This document shows positions 51,555 through 59,728 of a stretch of DNA of 59,728 nt, in pieces (position 1 is the stretch's first letter; every line of letters begins with the position of its first letter). The stretch is from Anaerocolumna aminovalerica (GTDB lineage: Bacteria > Bacillota > Clostridia > Lachnospirales > Lachnospiraceae). The translations under genes and the position numbers were made by a program. The notes beneath the pieces were generated by a model, which did not search any database, was not told the DNA's origin, and saw nothing but the letters and a program-made list of their open reading frames with translations. Location: assembly GCF_900115365.1 (NCBI RefSeq), contig NZ_FOWD01000026.1, positions 1 to 59,728 on the forward strand. The letters run 5' to 3'.

Positions 51555-52946
51555 CTACAACTCACAGTTATTAACCGTACGTGGGAACGGTATCACGTCT
51601 CTGATATTGCCCATTCCGGTTAAGTACATTACACAGCGTTCAAAGCCAAGTCCAAAGCCTGCATGCCTTGTAGAACCAAACTTTCTTAAATCAAGATAGA
51701 AGTCATAATCTTCTTTATCTAATCCAAGCTCTTCCATTCTCTGAACCAGCTTATCATAATCATCTTCTCTTTGGCTTCCGCCGATAATTTCACCAATTCC
51801 CGGAACTAATAAGTCCATAGCTGCTACGGTCTTATTATCTTCATTTAATTTCATATAGAATGCTTTGATGTCCTTTGGATAATCCGTTACAAACACCGGT
51901 TTCTTAAATACTTCTTCTGTTAAGTATCTTTCATGCTCGGTTTGTAAATCGCAGCCCCAGCTTACTTTATAATCAAATTTATCATTATTCTTCACTAAAA
52001 TATCAATTGCTTCTGTATAAGTAACATGTCCAAATTCAGAATTTGCTACATGCTCTAATCTTTCCAGTAAGCCTTTATCAATAAAGGAATTAAAGAAATT
52101 CATTTCCTCTGGTGCATTCTCTAATACATAACGGATAATATATTTAATCATGTTTTCAGCTAAAACCATGTCATCCTTTAAATCAGCAAATGCAATCTCT
52201 GGCTCAATCATCCAGAATTCAGCCGCATGACGGGTGGTATTAGAATTCTCTGCACGGAAAGTAGGTCCAAAAGTATAGATGTTGCGGAAAGCCATAGCAT
52301 ATGTTTCTCCATTTAGCTGGCCGCTTACTGTTAAATTGGTTGGTTTTCCAAAGAAATCTTCTGCATAATCCACTTTTCCATCTTCAGTTAGGGGAACATT
52401 GTTTAAGTCCAAAGTAGTAACCTGGAACATCTCTCCTGCTCCCTCAGCATCACTTCCAGTAATAATTGGAGTGTGTACATATACAAAGTCTCTTTCCTGG
52501 AAAAACTTATGAATCGCATAAGCAATCAAGGAGCGAACACGAAATACTGCTTGGAACGTGTTTGTTCTGGGTCTTAGATGAGAGATGCTTCTTAAATACT
52601 CTAAGGTATGTCTTTTCTTTTGTAATGGATATTCTGATGGGGAATTTCCTTCAACCTGAATATCTGTTGCCTGAATTTCAAAAGGTTGTTTTGCTTCCGG
52701 TGTTGCAACTAACTCTCCTTCAATAATAAGAGCAGAACCAACATTTATTTTTGCAATCTCAGCAAAGTTGGATAATTTGTCACCATATACAATCTGTAAT
52801 GTTTCAAAAAATGTTCCATCATTTAATACGATAAAGCCGAAAGTCTTAGAATCTCTATTACTTCTAACCCATCCTCCAACAGTTATCTTTTTTCCAATAT
52901 ACTGCTCTTTATTTCTATACAGTTCTCGAATTGTGATTAGATCCAT
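51555..52946 (-). CDS. asnS: asparaginyl-tRNA synthetase
   Basis: A class IIb aminoacyl-tRNA synthetase charging tRNA-Asn. The N-terminal OB-fold anticodon-binding domain (about 17-105, [20 protein letters not shown]) and the catalytic core are complete: motif 2 ([21 protein letters not shown]) and motif 3 ([16 protein letters not shown]). The 463-aa length is standard. Upstream on the minus strand an extended -10 (TG-A-TATAAT, TATAAT at 52991-52996) gives a short leader of about 35-40 nt. That leader has no room for a T-box, which many clostridial synthetase genes have. Confidence 0.97.
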   Translation of the reverse strand: MDLITIRELYRNKEQYIGKKITVGGWVRSNRDSKTFGFIVLNDGTFFETLQIVYGDKLSNFAEIAKINVGSALIIEGELVATPEAKQPFEIQATDIQVEGNSPSEYPLQKKRHTLEYLRSISHLRPRTNTFQAVFRVRSLIAYAIHKFFQERDFVYVHTPIITGSDAEGAGEMFQVTTLDLNNVPLTEDGKVDYAEDFFGKPTNLTVSGQLNGETYAMAFRNIYTFGPTFRAENSNTTRHAAEFWMIEPEIAFADLKDDMVLAENMIKYIIRYVLENAPEEMNFFNSFIDKGLLERLEHVANSEFGHVTYTEAIDILVKNNDKFDYKVSWGCDLQTEHERYLTEEVFKKPVFVTDYPKDIKAFYMKLNEDNKTVAAMDLLVPGIGEIIGGSQREDDYDKLVQRMEELGLDKEDYDFYLDLRKFGSTRHAGFGLGFERCVMYLTGMGNIRDVIPFPRTVNNCEL

Positions 52947-53619
52947 GTGTTTGACTCCTTTGTCTTAATATTTCCTGTAATTTCTTTTTTATTATATCAT
53001 GAACATAAACTTATTTCATGATCTTCCCACTCCACTGGGAATTTCAAACATGCTGAAATTCCTCATTCCGTTTTTATTATTATATCATATGATTTTCTGA
53101 TTACAACTAAAAGTTCTGAATATTATTTCGTTAATTCTCCGTTTTTATATTACTATTCATTATGATACCAACTATTTATTCTATTCATTTTCATAAAATA
53201 TTAGCCACTTCATTGTTATTAAAAACCGGTGTAATTCTCTAGTTTTTCCCATCCCCATACTATTTATATGGTCTATTTCTGTAAACATAATCATTCATAC
53301 GTAAAATATCGCTGTTTCTTCCGGACCGCTAAAAAATCATTTTTCTTATATTTCTAAAATAAAAATCTAAAAAAATTTAGATTGTCTATATTCTTTATGA
53401 ACTTAACTTCATTAATACATCTATTATTTTCTTTTTTGTTTTATCACTGGCTGATCCCGTCTGAGAATTTTGCATAGAATGGCATAGATAGAAAGCATTT
53501 AAGCAGCCTTATTATTTACCATACTTTTATCCCTAATATCTTTGACACCACTATAATAACATGATAAAATAAAATTATAATTTGTTAATCTAATAACAAT
53601 GTTTTGGGAGGATTTCTAT
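52947..53619. other. long divergent intergenic region
   Basis: It holds the asnS promoter and, just upstream of it, a 9-bp dyad GGAATTTCA (53038-53046)/TGAAATTCC (53054-53062) overlapping a TCCCA/TGGGA pair (53025-53040). The remainder is AT-rich, with no ORF, T-box or known riboswitch seen. Confidence 0.5.
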
Positions 53620-53880
53620 ATGATAATTACAGTATGTATTGGCAGCTCCTGTCATTTAAAGGGTTCAAGAGAAATTGTAAAAACACTTGAAAGCCTTATT
53701 TCATTACATAACTTAAAGAATAAAGTAGAGTTGAACGGTTCTTTTTGTATGGAGAATTGTCTGAAGGGTGTTTGTGTTAAAATTAACGAAGATGTGTTTT
53801 CTTTAGAACCCAAAAATACAGAACAATTTTTTAAGGAGGAAGTCCTTAGGAGGCTAAGTAATGAATGTAATCAGCTTTAA
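53620..53880 (+). CDS. thioredoxin-like [2Fe-2S] protein (NuoE type)
   Basis: An 86-aa stand-alone version of the NuoE/HydC-type [2Fe-2S] fold. Ligands are spaced CxxxxC (Cys 6 and 11, VCIGSSC) and CxxxC (Cys 43 and 47, FCMENC). It probably passes electrons to or from the hydrogenase-like protein encoded next, with a 20-bp gene overlap. I use the ATG at 53620 behind GGGAGGA; the ATG at 53599 would place that Shine-Dalgarno inside the gene. Confidence 0.88.
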   Translation: MIITVCIGSSCHLKGSREIVKTLESLISLHNLKNKVELNGSFCMENCLKGVCVKINEDVFSLEPKNTEQFFKEEVLRRLSNECNQL

Positions 53881-55600
53881 AGAAGCAAAGTGCAAGAATT
53901 GCTATAAATGTGTCAGGACCTGTGAAGTAAAAGCAATTACCGTCACCAACTCTCAAGCCCAAATTATGGATGATAAATGTATTCTATGTGGTCTATGTCT
54001 GGAAGCCTGTCCCCAAAATGCCAAAACATTTAATAGCGATTTAAATAAAGTGAAAGGGTACCTAAGAGATAATATTCCTACTATTGTCTCCATTGCTCCC
54101 TCTTACCTTGGTGTGTTAAAATACAAAACTCCAGGGCAAGTAATTACTGCACTATTAAAGCTTGGCTTTTGGAAGGTATTTGAAACCGCAGAAGGTGCTG
54201 CATTTGTAACAAAAGAGTATGAGAAATTGTTAGAGGCCGGTACTATGGATAATATCATAACTACCTGTTGTCCAAGTGTTAATGATTTAATTGAAATATA
54301 TTATCCTACCCTTACTAAATATATGGCACCTGTTGTATCGCCTATGATTGCCCATGGTAAAATTCTTCGTAAGAAATATGGAAAAGATGCAAAAATCGTA
54401 TTCTTAGGTCCTTGTATTGCCAAAAAGAGGGAAGCCGAATGTGACCACAGAACCCGAGGTTATATTGATGCGGTTCTTAATTTCATTGAATTGGAACAAT
54501 GGTTAAAGGAAGAGCAGATTAACATTTCAGATTTGGAAGATACTCCTCCCGAGAATCCGGATCCTATGGTAAATCGATTATATCCTGTTAGCAGCGGTAT
54601 TATTTCTTCTGTTATTGCATCCCAGGTCCCAAGCAAATACCGTAAATTTTATGTTCATGGAATTAAAAATTGTATGGAATTGTTGGACAGCATGGAAAAA
54701 GAAGAAGTAACCGGTAGTTTTATTGAAGCAAATATATGTACCGGGGGCTGCATCAAAGGTTCTGCTCTGAATAAAGAAGGCTTGTCACGGTTTAAAGTAA
54801 AGCTGGATATGGAAGAAACCATTCCGAAACTTCCTGTAGATAACAAAGATTTCTTTGAAAGAGGAAATAACATTTCTTTTTTTAAACCTTTTTCCGACCA
54901 TTCCCACAACGACCCTATGCCTACGGAGGAAGAAATAACTCAGATCTTACAGAAAATAGGCAAGATAAAACCGGAAGATGAATTAAATTGTGGTGCATGC
55001 GGTTATTCCAGCTGCCGGGAAAAAGCCATAGCTGTACATCAGGGAAAAGCAGAACTGACTATGTGTATTCCTTATATGCACGAAAAGGCCCAGTCCATGG
55101 CCAATATTGTTTTGGAAACCACACCCAATATTATTATATTAGTAGATTCTGATATGAAGATTCTTGAATTTAGCGGTACCGCAGAAAGTTATTTTCATAT
55201 GTCCAGAGCAAAAGCTGTGGAAAAATATCTTTATGAATTAATTGACCATACAGATTTTGAAAAAGTACTTAATACCCATGAGCCTATTACAGGTAAAAAA
55301 CTGGAATACCCGGACCTTGGTATTATTACTCTCCAAACTATTGTTTATGTAAGTGAGCAAAATGCTGTTTTGGGTATTATACAGGATATAACCAAGGAAG
55401 AAGAACAGAAGAAACAATCTTATAAAGTAAAAGTAGATACCATTGAAATGGCTCAAAAGGTTATTAACAAGCAAATGCTGGTTGCCCAGCAAATTGCCGG
55501 CTTATTAGGGGAAACTACTGCAGAAACCAAAGTTACCCTGACTAAACTAAGAGATACCATCTTAAATGACGGCATGGAAGAGCTTTCCAAAAAATGTTAA
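53861..55600 (+). CDS. [FeFe]-hydrogenase-like sensory protein with PAS domain (HydS/group C type)
   Basis: Domains in order: two [4Fe-4S] ferredoxin motifs (Cys 11, 14, 17, 21 and 40, 43, 46, 50); an H-cluster domain (about 65-345) with L1 ITTCCPSV, L2 FLGPCIAKKREAE and L3 NICTGGCIKGSA, so all four cluster cysteines are kept; an extra Fe-S motif (CGACGYSSC...C, about 377-402); a PAS domain (about 415-520); and a C-terminal helical output region. Group C enzymes of this design are thought to sense H2 or redox state and signal to a kinase or phosphatase. Here a SpoIIE-type phosphatase and a hydrogenase lie just downstream. AGGAGG precedes the ATG. Confidence 0.9.
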   Translation: MNVISFKEAKCKNCYKCVRTCEVKAITVTNSQAQIMDDKCILCGLCLEACPQNAKTFNSDLNKVKGYLRDNIPTIVSIAPSYLGVLKYKTPGQVITALLKLGFWKVFETAEGAAFVTKEYEKLLEAGTMDNIITTCCPSVNDLIEIYYPTLTKYMAPVVSPMIAHGKILRKKYGKDAKIVFLGPCIAKKREAECDHRTRGYIDAVLNFIELEQWLKEEQINISDLEDTPPENPDPMVNRLYPVSSGIISSVIASQVPSKYRKFYVHGIKNCMELLDSMEKEEVTGSFIEANICTGGCIKGSALNKEGLSRFKVKLDMEETIPKLPVDNKDFFERGNNISFFKPFSDHSHNDPMPTEEEITQILQKIGKIKPEDELNCGACGYSSCREKAIAVHQGKAELTMCIPYMHEKAQSMANIVLETTPNIIILVDSDMKILEFSGTAESYFHMSRAKAVEKYLYELIDHTDFEKVLNTHEPITGKKLEYPDLGIITLQTIVYVSEQNAVLGIIQDITKEEEQKKQSYKVKVDTIEMAQKVINKQMLVAQQIAGLLGETTAETKVTLTKLRDTILNDGMEELSKKC

Positions 55601-55613
55601 ATACGCCATTGCA

Positions 55614-55658
55614 AAAGTAAATTCCACTGTCAGGTGGCTGGTAAGTGGAATTTACTTT
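55614..55658 (+). terminator. terminator after the sensory hydrogenase gene
   Basis: AAAGTAAATTCCACT (55614-55628) and its complement (55644-55658) form a 15-bp stem followed by T-rich DNA. It separates the sensor unit from the phosphatase-hydrogenase unit. Confidence 0.85.
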
Positions 55659-55745
55659 TTTAATCTTTGAAATTATTCAGAAATTATCTCTATACCATTA
55701 AAATAAAGCTATAAACTTTATGATACATTAAACTCAATATTATTT

Positions 55746-55985
55746 TTATTTACAAATTTCCCTGTATTTTTCAATGACATCCTTTTTTATATCTATATGT
55801 TTACTATTATCCAAACTATCAGGCGTTAGTTTATTATAATCTTCTTCCGTATCATATGTTACATAATTTGCATGAATATCAATTACTTTTATAGAATTAT
55901 AAACATTATAATAATATAACCCGCCAGATATTATTAAAGTTAATAAACAAGTACTTATAAAATAAATTAATTTTTTCTTCTTCAT
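55746..55985 (-). CDS. small membrane-anchored protein of unknown function
   Basis: A 79-aa protein: basic start (MKKKKLIYF), one TM (about 6-26, ISTCLLTLIISGGLYYYNVY), then about 50 polar residues ending KKDVIEKYREICK. The ATG at 55983-55985 lies behind AGGGGT; a longer frame to 56033 lacks support. It reads against the hydrogenase genes and splits the cluster. It is not recognised and may be a remnant of a longer gene. Confidence 0.5.
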   Translation of the reverse strand: MKKKKLIYFISTCLLTLIISGGLYYYNVYNSIKVIDIHANYVTYDTEEDYNKLTPDSLDNSKHIDIKKDVIEKYREICK

Positions 55986-56554
55986 ATAGACCCCTTCTAT
56001 AATATTTTTTGCAGTTTTCTGTTCAGTTGTCATGTTATATGCGATCCATTTGATTTACAATTATAAGTCCAATCCTCATTTGCTTCTGCTGCTATCAAAT
56101 CCTAAAGCTTTTTAAACATTTATAATCCTGCTATACAACTATGATATCATATATAATATCACAATTTGGTACTAATATATCATAGACTACACCATTTCCT
56201 TCCATGTTTCTGCTAATTTAATTTTATCACATCGAAAACAATAAGAGTGTATGTACTATAAGTAATAGAAATCGGATATATCAAGTTTGATGTATGAAGA
56301 AGGGTATGAAGGTGTCATTTGTTAAAACTATATTATCTTGCTATTTTAAAAAAATTTAACTACCTATTACATTGATAAAGCTTCCAACATCAGAAAACTT
56401 TCAGGAGAAAAACTGATTTAGTATGTGCTATTTACAAGGTTTCGAAATGTAGTAGAATTTATTCATGTTTAATTTGCAAAGTATATAGATTAATTGAAAA
56501 TAGGTTTGGCCTCGAATCATATTATAAACTTATAATTAAATTTCTAAATTAGTT
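55986..56554. other. AT-rich non-coding gap inside the hydrogenase cluster
   Basis: About 570 bp without a supportable ORF, strong hairpin or repeat. Confidence 0.45.
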
Positions 56555-56583
56555 TTGTCTTACTGCATAAAATATGATATAAT
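56555..56583 (+). promoter_or_regulatory. promoter of the phosphatase-hydrogenase unit
   Basis: TTGTCT (56555-56560), 17 bp, TATAAT (56578-56583) with an extended TGA immediately before it. It lies 75 bp before the ATG. Confidence 0.65.
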
Positions 56584-56657
56584 GCAACCGTTGAAAATTG
56601 AAAATAAAGTCGAAAGGTGTATATAAGCAGCTTGCCATATGCAAAAAGGTATAAATC

Positions 56658-57830
56658 ATGAATGTAAGTATTGACACTTCTTATAAAAGTCTTAATAAAC
56701 ATCATGAAGAACTATGCGGTGATAAAGTTGAACTATTAAAAACGGCTGATTCCCATATATTGATTCTTTCTGATGGAATGGGCAGCGGCGTAAAAGCCAA
56801 TATACTAGCCACACTGACTTCCAAAATATTAGGAACCATGTTTCTAAATGGAGCTTCCATTGATGAGTGTGTAGAGACTATAGTAAAAACTTTACCCGTC
56901 TGTCAGGAGAGACAAATCGCTTATTCTACTTTTAGTATATTGCAGATATTCCACAACGGAGAAGGTTATCTGGTGGAGTTTGACAACCCCAGTTGTGTTT
57001 TTATCAGAGAAGGTCAGCTCTTAAAGATACCTTATGCCGAAAGAACCATCGAGCACAAAACAGTTCGGGAATATCGTTTTAAGGTTCAATTAAATGACTG
57101 TTTTATTTTATTGAGCGATGGTGTTATCCATGCCGGTGTAGGTCAGGTATTAAATTTCGGATGGACATGGGAGAGCATGGCTGAATATGCCCTAAAAACC
57201 GTCAAATCAACGTTGTCTGCTTCCAGGCTTGCAACTACATTGATAAAGGCCTGTAAAGATCTATACAATGATATACCTGGGGATGACACCACTGTGGCTG
57301 TGGCAAGAGTCATAGAAACAAAAGTAATCAATCTATTTACCGGCCCTCCGGCCAATAAAAAAGATGATGCCCGGTTAGTCCGGGATTTTATGGAAGTCCC
57401 TGCAAAGAGAATTATTTGCGGAGGTACCAGTGCTAATATAGCAGCTAGAGTTCTAAACACAAAAATCAAGACCTCATTAATATACACCGACCCTTCCCTT
57501 CCTCCCGTTGCGACAATGGATGGAATAGAATTAGTTACAGAAGGTGTCCTGACCTTGTCCAGAGCTTTGGCACTAATGAAATATTATGTGGAAGGTGAAA
57601 TCAATGAGGTGTTTTTCGATGAATTAGATAAAGAAAATGGAGGCTCTATGATTGCAAAACAGATTATAGAAGATTGCTCTATTTTAAACTTGTTTGTAGG
57701 AAAAGCCGTGAATGAGGCACATCAAAATCCGGGACTTCCTTTCAATCTAAGTATACGAATGAACTTAGTAGAACAAATTAAAGAAGCAGCATTAAAAATG
57801 GGTAAAGAAGTACATATAAAGTTCTATTAA
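56658..57830 (+). CDS. SpoIIE-type PP2C serine phosphatase with extra C-terminal domain
   Basis: The N-terminal half (about 1-220) is a PPM/SpoIIE phosphatase: the metal-binding Asp lies in ILILSDGMGSGVKAN, the second in FILLSDGVIHAG, and GDDTTVAVARV closes the fold. The C-terminal half (about 225-390; ICGGTSANIAARVLN, ELVTEGVLTLSRALALM) is an alpha/beta domain I do not recognise but which recurs with such phosphatases in hydrogenase clusters. It likely relays the signal of the PAS-hydrogenase sensor. It is followed by the hydrogenase gene after 83 bp. The phosphoprotein target is unknown. Confidence 0.85.
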   Translation: MNVSIDTSYKSLNKHHEELCGDKVELLKTADSHILILSDGMGSGVKANILATLTSKILGTMFLNGASIDECVETIVKTLPVCQERQIAYSTFSILQIFHNGEGYLVEFDNPSCVFIREGQLLKIPYAERTIEHKTVREYRFKVQLNDCFILLSDGVIHAGVGQVLNFGWTWESMAEYALKTVKSTLSASRLATTLIKACKDLYNDIPGDDTTVAVARVIETKVINLFTGPPANKKDDARLVRDFMEVPAKRIICGGTSANIAARVLNTKIKTSLIYTDPSLPPVATMDGIELVTEGVLTLSRALALMKYYVEGEINEVFFDELDKENGGSMIAKQIIEDCSILNLFVGKAVNEAHQNPGLPFNLSIRMNLVEQIKEAALKMGKEVHIKFY

Positions 57831-57913
57831 CTAATTACAAAACATGTACATCCATATTACATGTATTTATTGTATTGACTTCCTGCCCACTGTACAAGAT
57901 AAGGAGATATTTT

Positions 57914-59371
57914 ATGTTAGGAGAAAATTCAAACATCGGTACCATAAAACACGAAGTATTATTTGAAGTAGCAAAACTTGCTTTTCGTGATGAATTAGAA
58001 GAAAAAAAGGAATCACTTCCATATGATATGATACCAGGGCCTCAAGCGAATTTTCGTTGTTGTATTTATAAAGAAAGAGAAATAATCAGACAGAGAATAC
58101 GTTTAGCAGAAGGAAAATCCCCATCTGTGGGATCTGATAAGAAAAATATTGTACAAGTAATTCCTTCTGCTTGTGAAGGCTGTCCAATTGCAAGATTTGT
58201 GGTAACAGATAACTGCCAGAAATGTATGAGTAAGAAGTGTCAGGGTGCATGTAATTTCGGAGCAGTATCCATGTCTAAAGACAGAGCCTACATAGACCCA
58301 AGTCTTTGTAAAGAATGCGGCAAATGTTCTCAAGCCTGTCCATATAATGCAATTGCGGACCTTATGCGTCCTTGTAAGAGAAGCTGCCCGGTAGATGCCA
58401 TTACTATGGATGAAAATAACATTGTAGTAATTAATGAGGAAAAATGTATTAACTGCGGAGCTTGTATCATAAACTGTCCATTTGGTGCTATTTCCGACCG
58501 TTCTTTTATAGTAGATGTTATTAATCTGTTGAAGCAAAAGGATAAACATGTTTATGCCATGTTAGCTCCTGCCTGGGAAGGCCAGTTCGGAAGCCATGTT
58601 TCAGTAGGAAGTATGGCAGCTGCCATCAGAGAATTAGGTTTTACTGAAATGTATGAAGTTGCTTTAGGTGCTGACTATACTGCTTCTACAGAGGCAGAAG
58701 AATGGTCCGATGCCTATAACGAAGGTAAGAAAATGACTACTTCCTGCTGTCCTGCCTTTGTTAAAATGATCCGCCAACATTTTCCCGGGTTGACAGATAA
58801 TATATCAACCACTTTATCTCCTATGGCTGCAACAGCAAAGTTAATTAAAGCTATGGATCCGGAAGCGATCTGTGTATTTATCGGACCATGTATTGCCAAA
58901 AAGGAGGAAGTACTTGATTCCATATCTCTTAATGCGGCAGATTATGCTTTAACTTTAGATGAACTGGTAGCTATGTTCAGAGCAAAAGATATTGAACCAA
59001 AATCTTTCAACGGATATGTGCAGCAAGGAAGTATATACGGAAAGAAATTCTGTATCTCCGGTGGAGTTACCGCCTCCGTAGTACAATCTCTGAAAGAATC
59101 CAACGGAAATACCAGTATTACCGTTAAAGTATGTAATGGTGCCGCAGAATGCAAGAAAGCTTTAATGTTATTGAGAGCCGGAAAACTTCCGGAAGATTTC
59201 ATGGAAGGAATGGCATGTGAAGGCGGATGTTCCAATGGACCGGGAAGTATTTTAACCGGCAGAGCCGCTAATATAAACCGCGAAAAATTATTTGCTCAGG
59301 CAGATAACCGTGATATTCATGAAAACCTGAGAGAGTATGAGGAATATGAATTCTCTATGCATAGACATTAA
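57914..59371 (+). CDS. monomeric [FeFe]-hydrogenase, group B type
   Basis: It catalyses reversible H2 formation from reduced ferredoxin in the cytoplasm. The N-terminal family region (about 1-60, HEVLFEVAKLAFRDELEEK) is followed by Cys-rich ferredoxin-like modules (about 75-200; CEGCPIARF, CQKCMSKKCQGACNFGA, CKECGKCSQACPYNA, CINCGACIINCPFGA). The H-cluster domain has L1 TTSCCPAFVKMI, L2 FIGPCIAKKEEV and L3 GMACEGGCSNGPGS. The L3 form CEGGCxNGP fits group B rather than the CpI type. The ATG at 57914 lies behind AAGGAG; the frame opening at 57875 has none. Maturases HydEFG are not in the window. Confidence 0.93.
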   Translation: MLGENSNIGTIKHEVLFEVAKLAFRDELEEKKESLPYDMIPGPQANFRCCIYKEREIIRQRIRLAEGKSPSVGSDKKNIVQVIPSACEGCPIARFVVTDNCQKCMSKKCQGACNFGAVSMSKDRAYIDPSLCKECGKCSQACPYNAIADLMRPCKRSCPVDAITMDENNIVVINEEKCINCGACIINCPFGAISDRSFIVDVINLLKQKDKHVYAMLAPAWEGQFGSHVSVGSMAAAIRELGFTEMYEVALGADYTASTEAEEWSDAYNEGKKMTTSCCPAFVKMIRQHFPGLTDNISTTLSPMAATAKLIKAMDPEAICVFIGPCIAKKEEVLDSISLNAADYALTLDELVAMFRAKDIEPKSFNGYVQQGSIYGKKFCISGGVTASVVQSLKESNGNTSITVKVCNGAAECKKALMLLRAGKLPEDFMEGMACEGGCSNGPGSILTGRAANINREKLFAQADNRDIHENLREYEEYEFSMHRH

Positions 59372-59485
59372 ATATTGCTTATTAATGTACGTACGCTCAA
59401 TGTCGTCAACTTAAGGACACTACCGTCATATTGTATATTTATTTATAGGTGTTTTGGTTAAAATGCGAATTGACAAACAAATGTT

Positions 59486-59533
59486 CCCTCCAAAATTTTA
59501 TTAGATACATTTTATCTATTAAATTTTGGAGGG
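59486..59533 (+). promoter_or_regulatory. hairpin sequestering the transposase ribosome-binding site
   Basis: CCCTCCAAAATTT (59486-59498) pairs with AAATTTTGGAGGG (59521-59533) over 13 bp, with TAGATA/TATCTA inside. The Shine-Dalgarno GGAGGG lies in the 3' arm, 6 nt before the ATG. Confidence 0.75.
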
Positions 59534-59539
59534 ATTTTT

Positions 59540-59728
59540 ATGTCTATTCGTAATAACTTAAAGGATTTTTTTCAAGAAATGAATACTCTTCTTACTTCTA
59601 ATGAGTTTATTGAACAACACAGAGTAAACAACTCAGCATTTTCAAGAACGAGGAAGTTAGCCTTTACAGATATTATTCACTTTCTTTTAACACTTCCTCA
59701 AAAATCATTGTCCGTATCTTTGGGAGAG
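59540..59728 (+). CDS. IS4-family transposase, N-terminal part
   Basis: An open frame from ATG 59540 runs off the window. It reads MSIRNNLKDFFQEMNTLLT and then SRTRKLAFTDIIHFLLTLPQ, which is the conserved N-terminus of IS4-type DDE transposases common in Lachnospiraceae. The catalytic DDE region is outside the window, so intactness cannot be judged. Confidence 0.75.
   Translation, partial: MSIRNNLKDFFQEMNTLLTSNEFIEQHRVNNSAFSRTRKLAFTDIIHFLLTLPQKSLSVSLGE

Larger units (their letters stand above)
59396..59728 (+). mobile_element. IS4-type insertion sequence, left part (continues beyond the window)
   Basis: It carries the transposase start at 59540 and a folded leader. The outer end is not certain; I place it near 59396 because CAATGTCGTCAACTTAAGG there looks like a clostridial IS terminus. 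The matching inverted repeat lies outside the window. Confidence 0.5.

Noticed and set aside
52947-53300. T-box leader for asnS
   Set aside because: No AGGGTGGNACCGCG-type T-box sequence or antiterminator was found on the minus strand, and the predicted promoter leaves only a short leader.
58103-58549. 148-aa minus-strand ORF inside the hydrogenase gene
   Set aside because: Antisense shadow of a conserved Fe-S coding region, with no ribosome-binding site or family match.

Overview
The window is a low-GC Firmicutes chromosome. The gene set (spoVT, spoVG, glgC/glgD, DnaI- and DnaD-type primosome genes, DUF1846, a group-B [FeFe]-hydrogenase with a PAS-containing [FeFe]-hydrogenase-like sensor, and a PocR-AraC regulator) points to a spore-forming, anaerobic, fermentative clostridium, most likely a Lachnospiraceae member related to Lachnoclostridium or Anaerocolumna. 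This placement is inferred from gene content and protein style; no database search was possible. The window begins inside an IS256-family transposase and ends inside an IS4-type transposase. No rRNA, tRNA or CRISPR array was seen.

Layout. 0.7-14.2 kb is mostly minus-strand housekeeping: spoVT, truA, mscL with a zinc-ribbon tail, a NatAB-like ABC transporter, DUF1846 on the plus strand, a lipoprotein amidase, a PrsA-type foldase, mfd and pth. The pth/mfd/spoVT/spoVG/prs set recalls a B. subtilis neighbourhood, here dispersed. 14.4-24.5 kb holds a DUF4003 gene, a PocR-AraC regulator, a sugar-nucleotide set (galE, NahK-like kinase, nucleotidyltransferase), a transglutaminase-like protein, spoVG and glgD-glgC. 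24.9-30.2 kb runs on the plus strand through murC, a DnaA-box-rich spacer, a DnaD-domain protein, a DnaI-like helicase loader and prs. 30.2-38.3 kb has a class A PBP, a YhaN/YhaO-like pair, a LysM-GH18 protein whose catalytic motif looks broken, and a C39-like protein. 38.5-46.5 kb carries regulatory and envelope modules: PadR-DUF1700-short DUF4097-like, an ECF sigma/anti-sigma pair, and a heterodimeric ABC exporter controlled by a divergent MerR regulator with a 19-bp-spacer promoter.

46.6-49.4 kb is the accessory patch. An N-terminally truncated ABC ATPase abuts a promoter plus structured leader that is repeated almost exactly about 2.1 kb later in front of queT. The leader forms two hairpins whose loops can pair over 7 bp, and it is a candidate preQ1 riboswitch, probably class III. 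The first copy runs straight into an intrinsic terminator with no ORF, so it could make a stand-alone aptamer RNA. Between the copies lie two terminators, four 18-bp repeats with compensatory base changes, a MazF/PemK-like protein with an unusual C-terminal extension, a small unknown gene behind a strong promoter and operator, and a hairpin-rich block resembling the right end (omega-RNA scaffold) of an IS200/IS605-type element.

49.9-59.4 kb holds a zinc-ribbon membrane protein, a frameshifted XRE regulator (C7 tract), asnS, and a hydrogen-metabolism cluster in two transcription units: a NuoE-like [2Fe-2S] protein with a sensory hydrogenase-like protein, then a SpoIIE-type phosphatase with a group-B [FeFe]-hydrogenase. 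A second notable signal is a short leader (GGTGC-type hairpin followed by GAATCGAGGT just before the start codon) found upstream of mscL, the NahK-like kinase and the zinc-ribbon gene, with compensatory changes in its stem.
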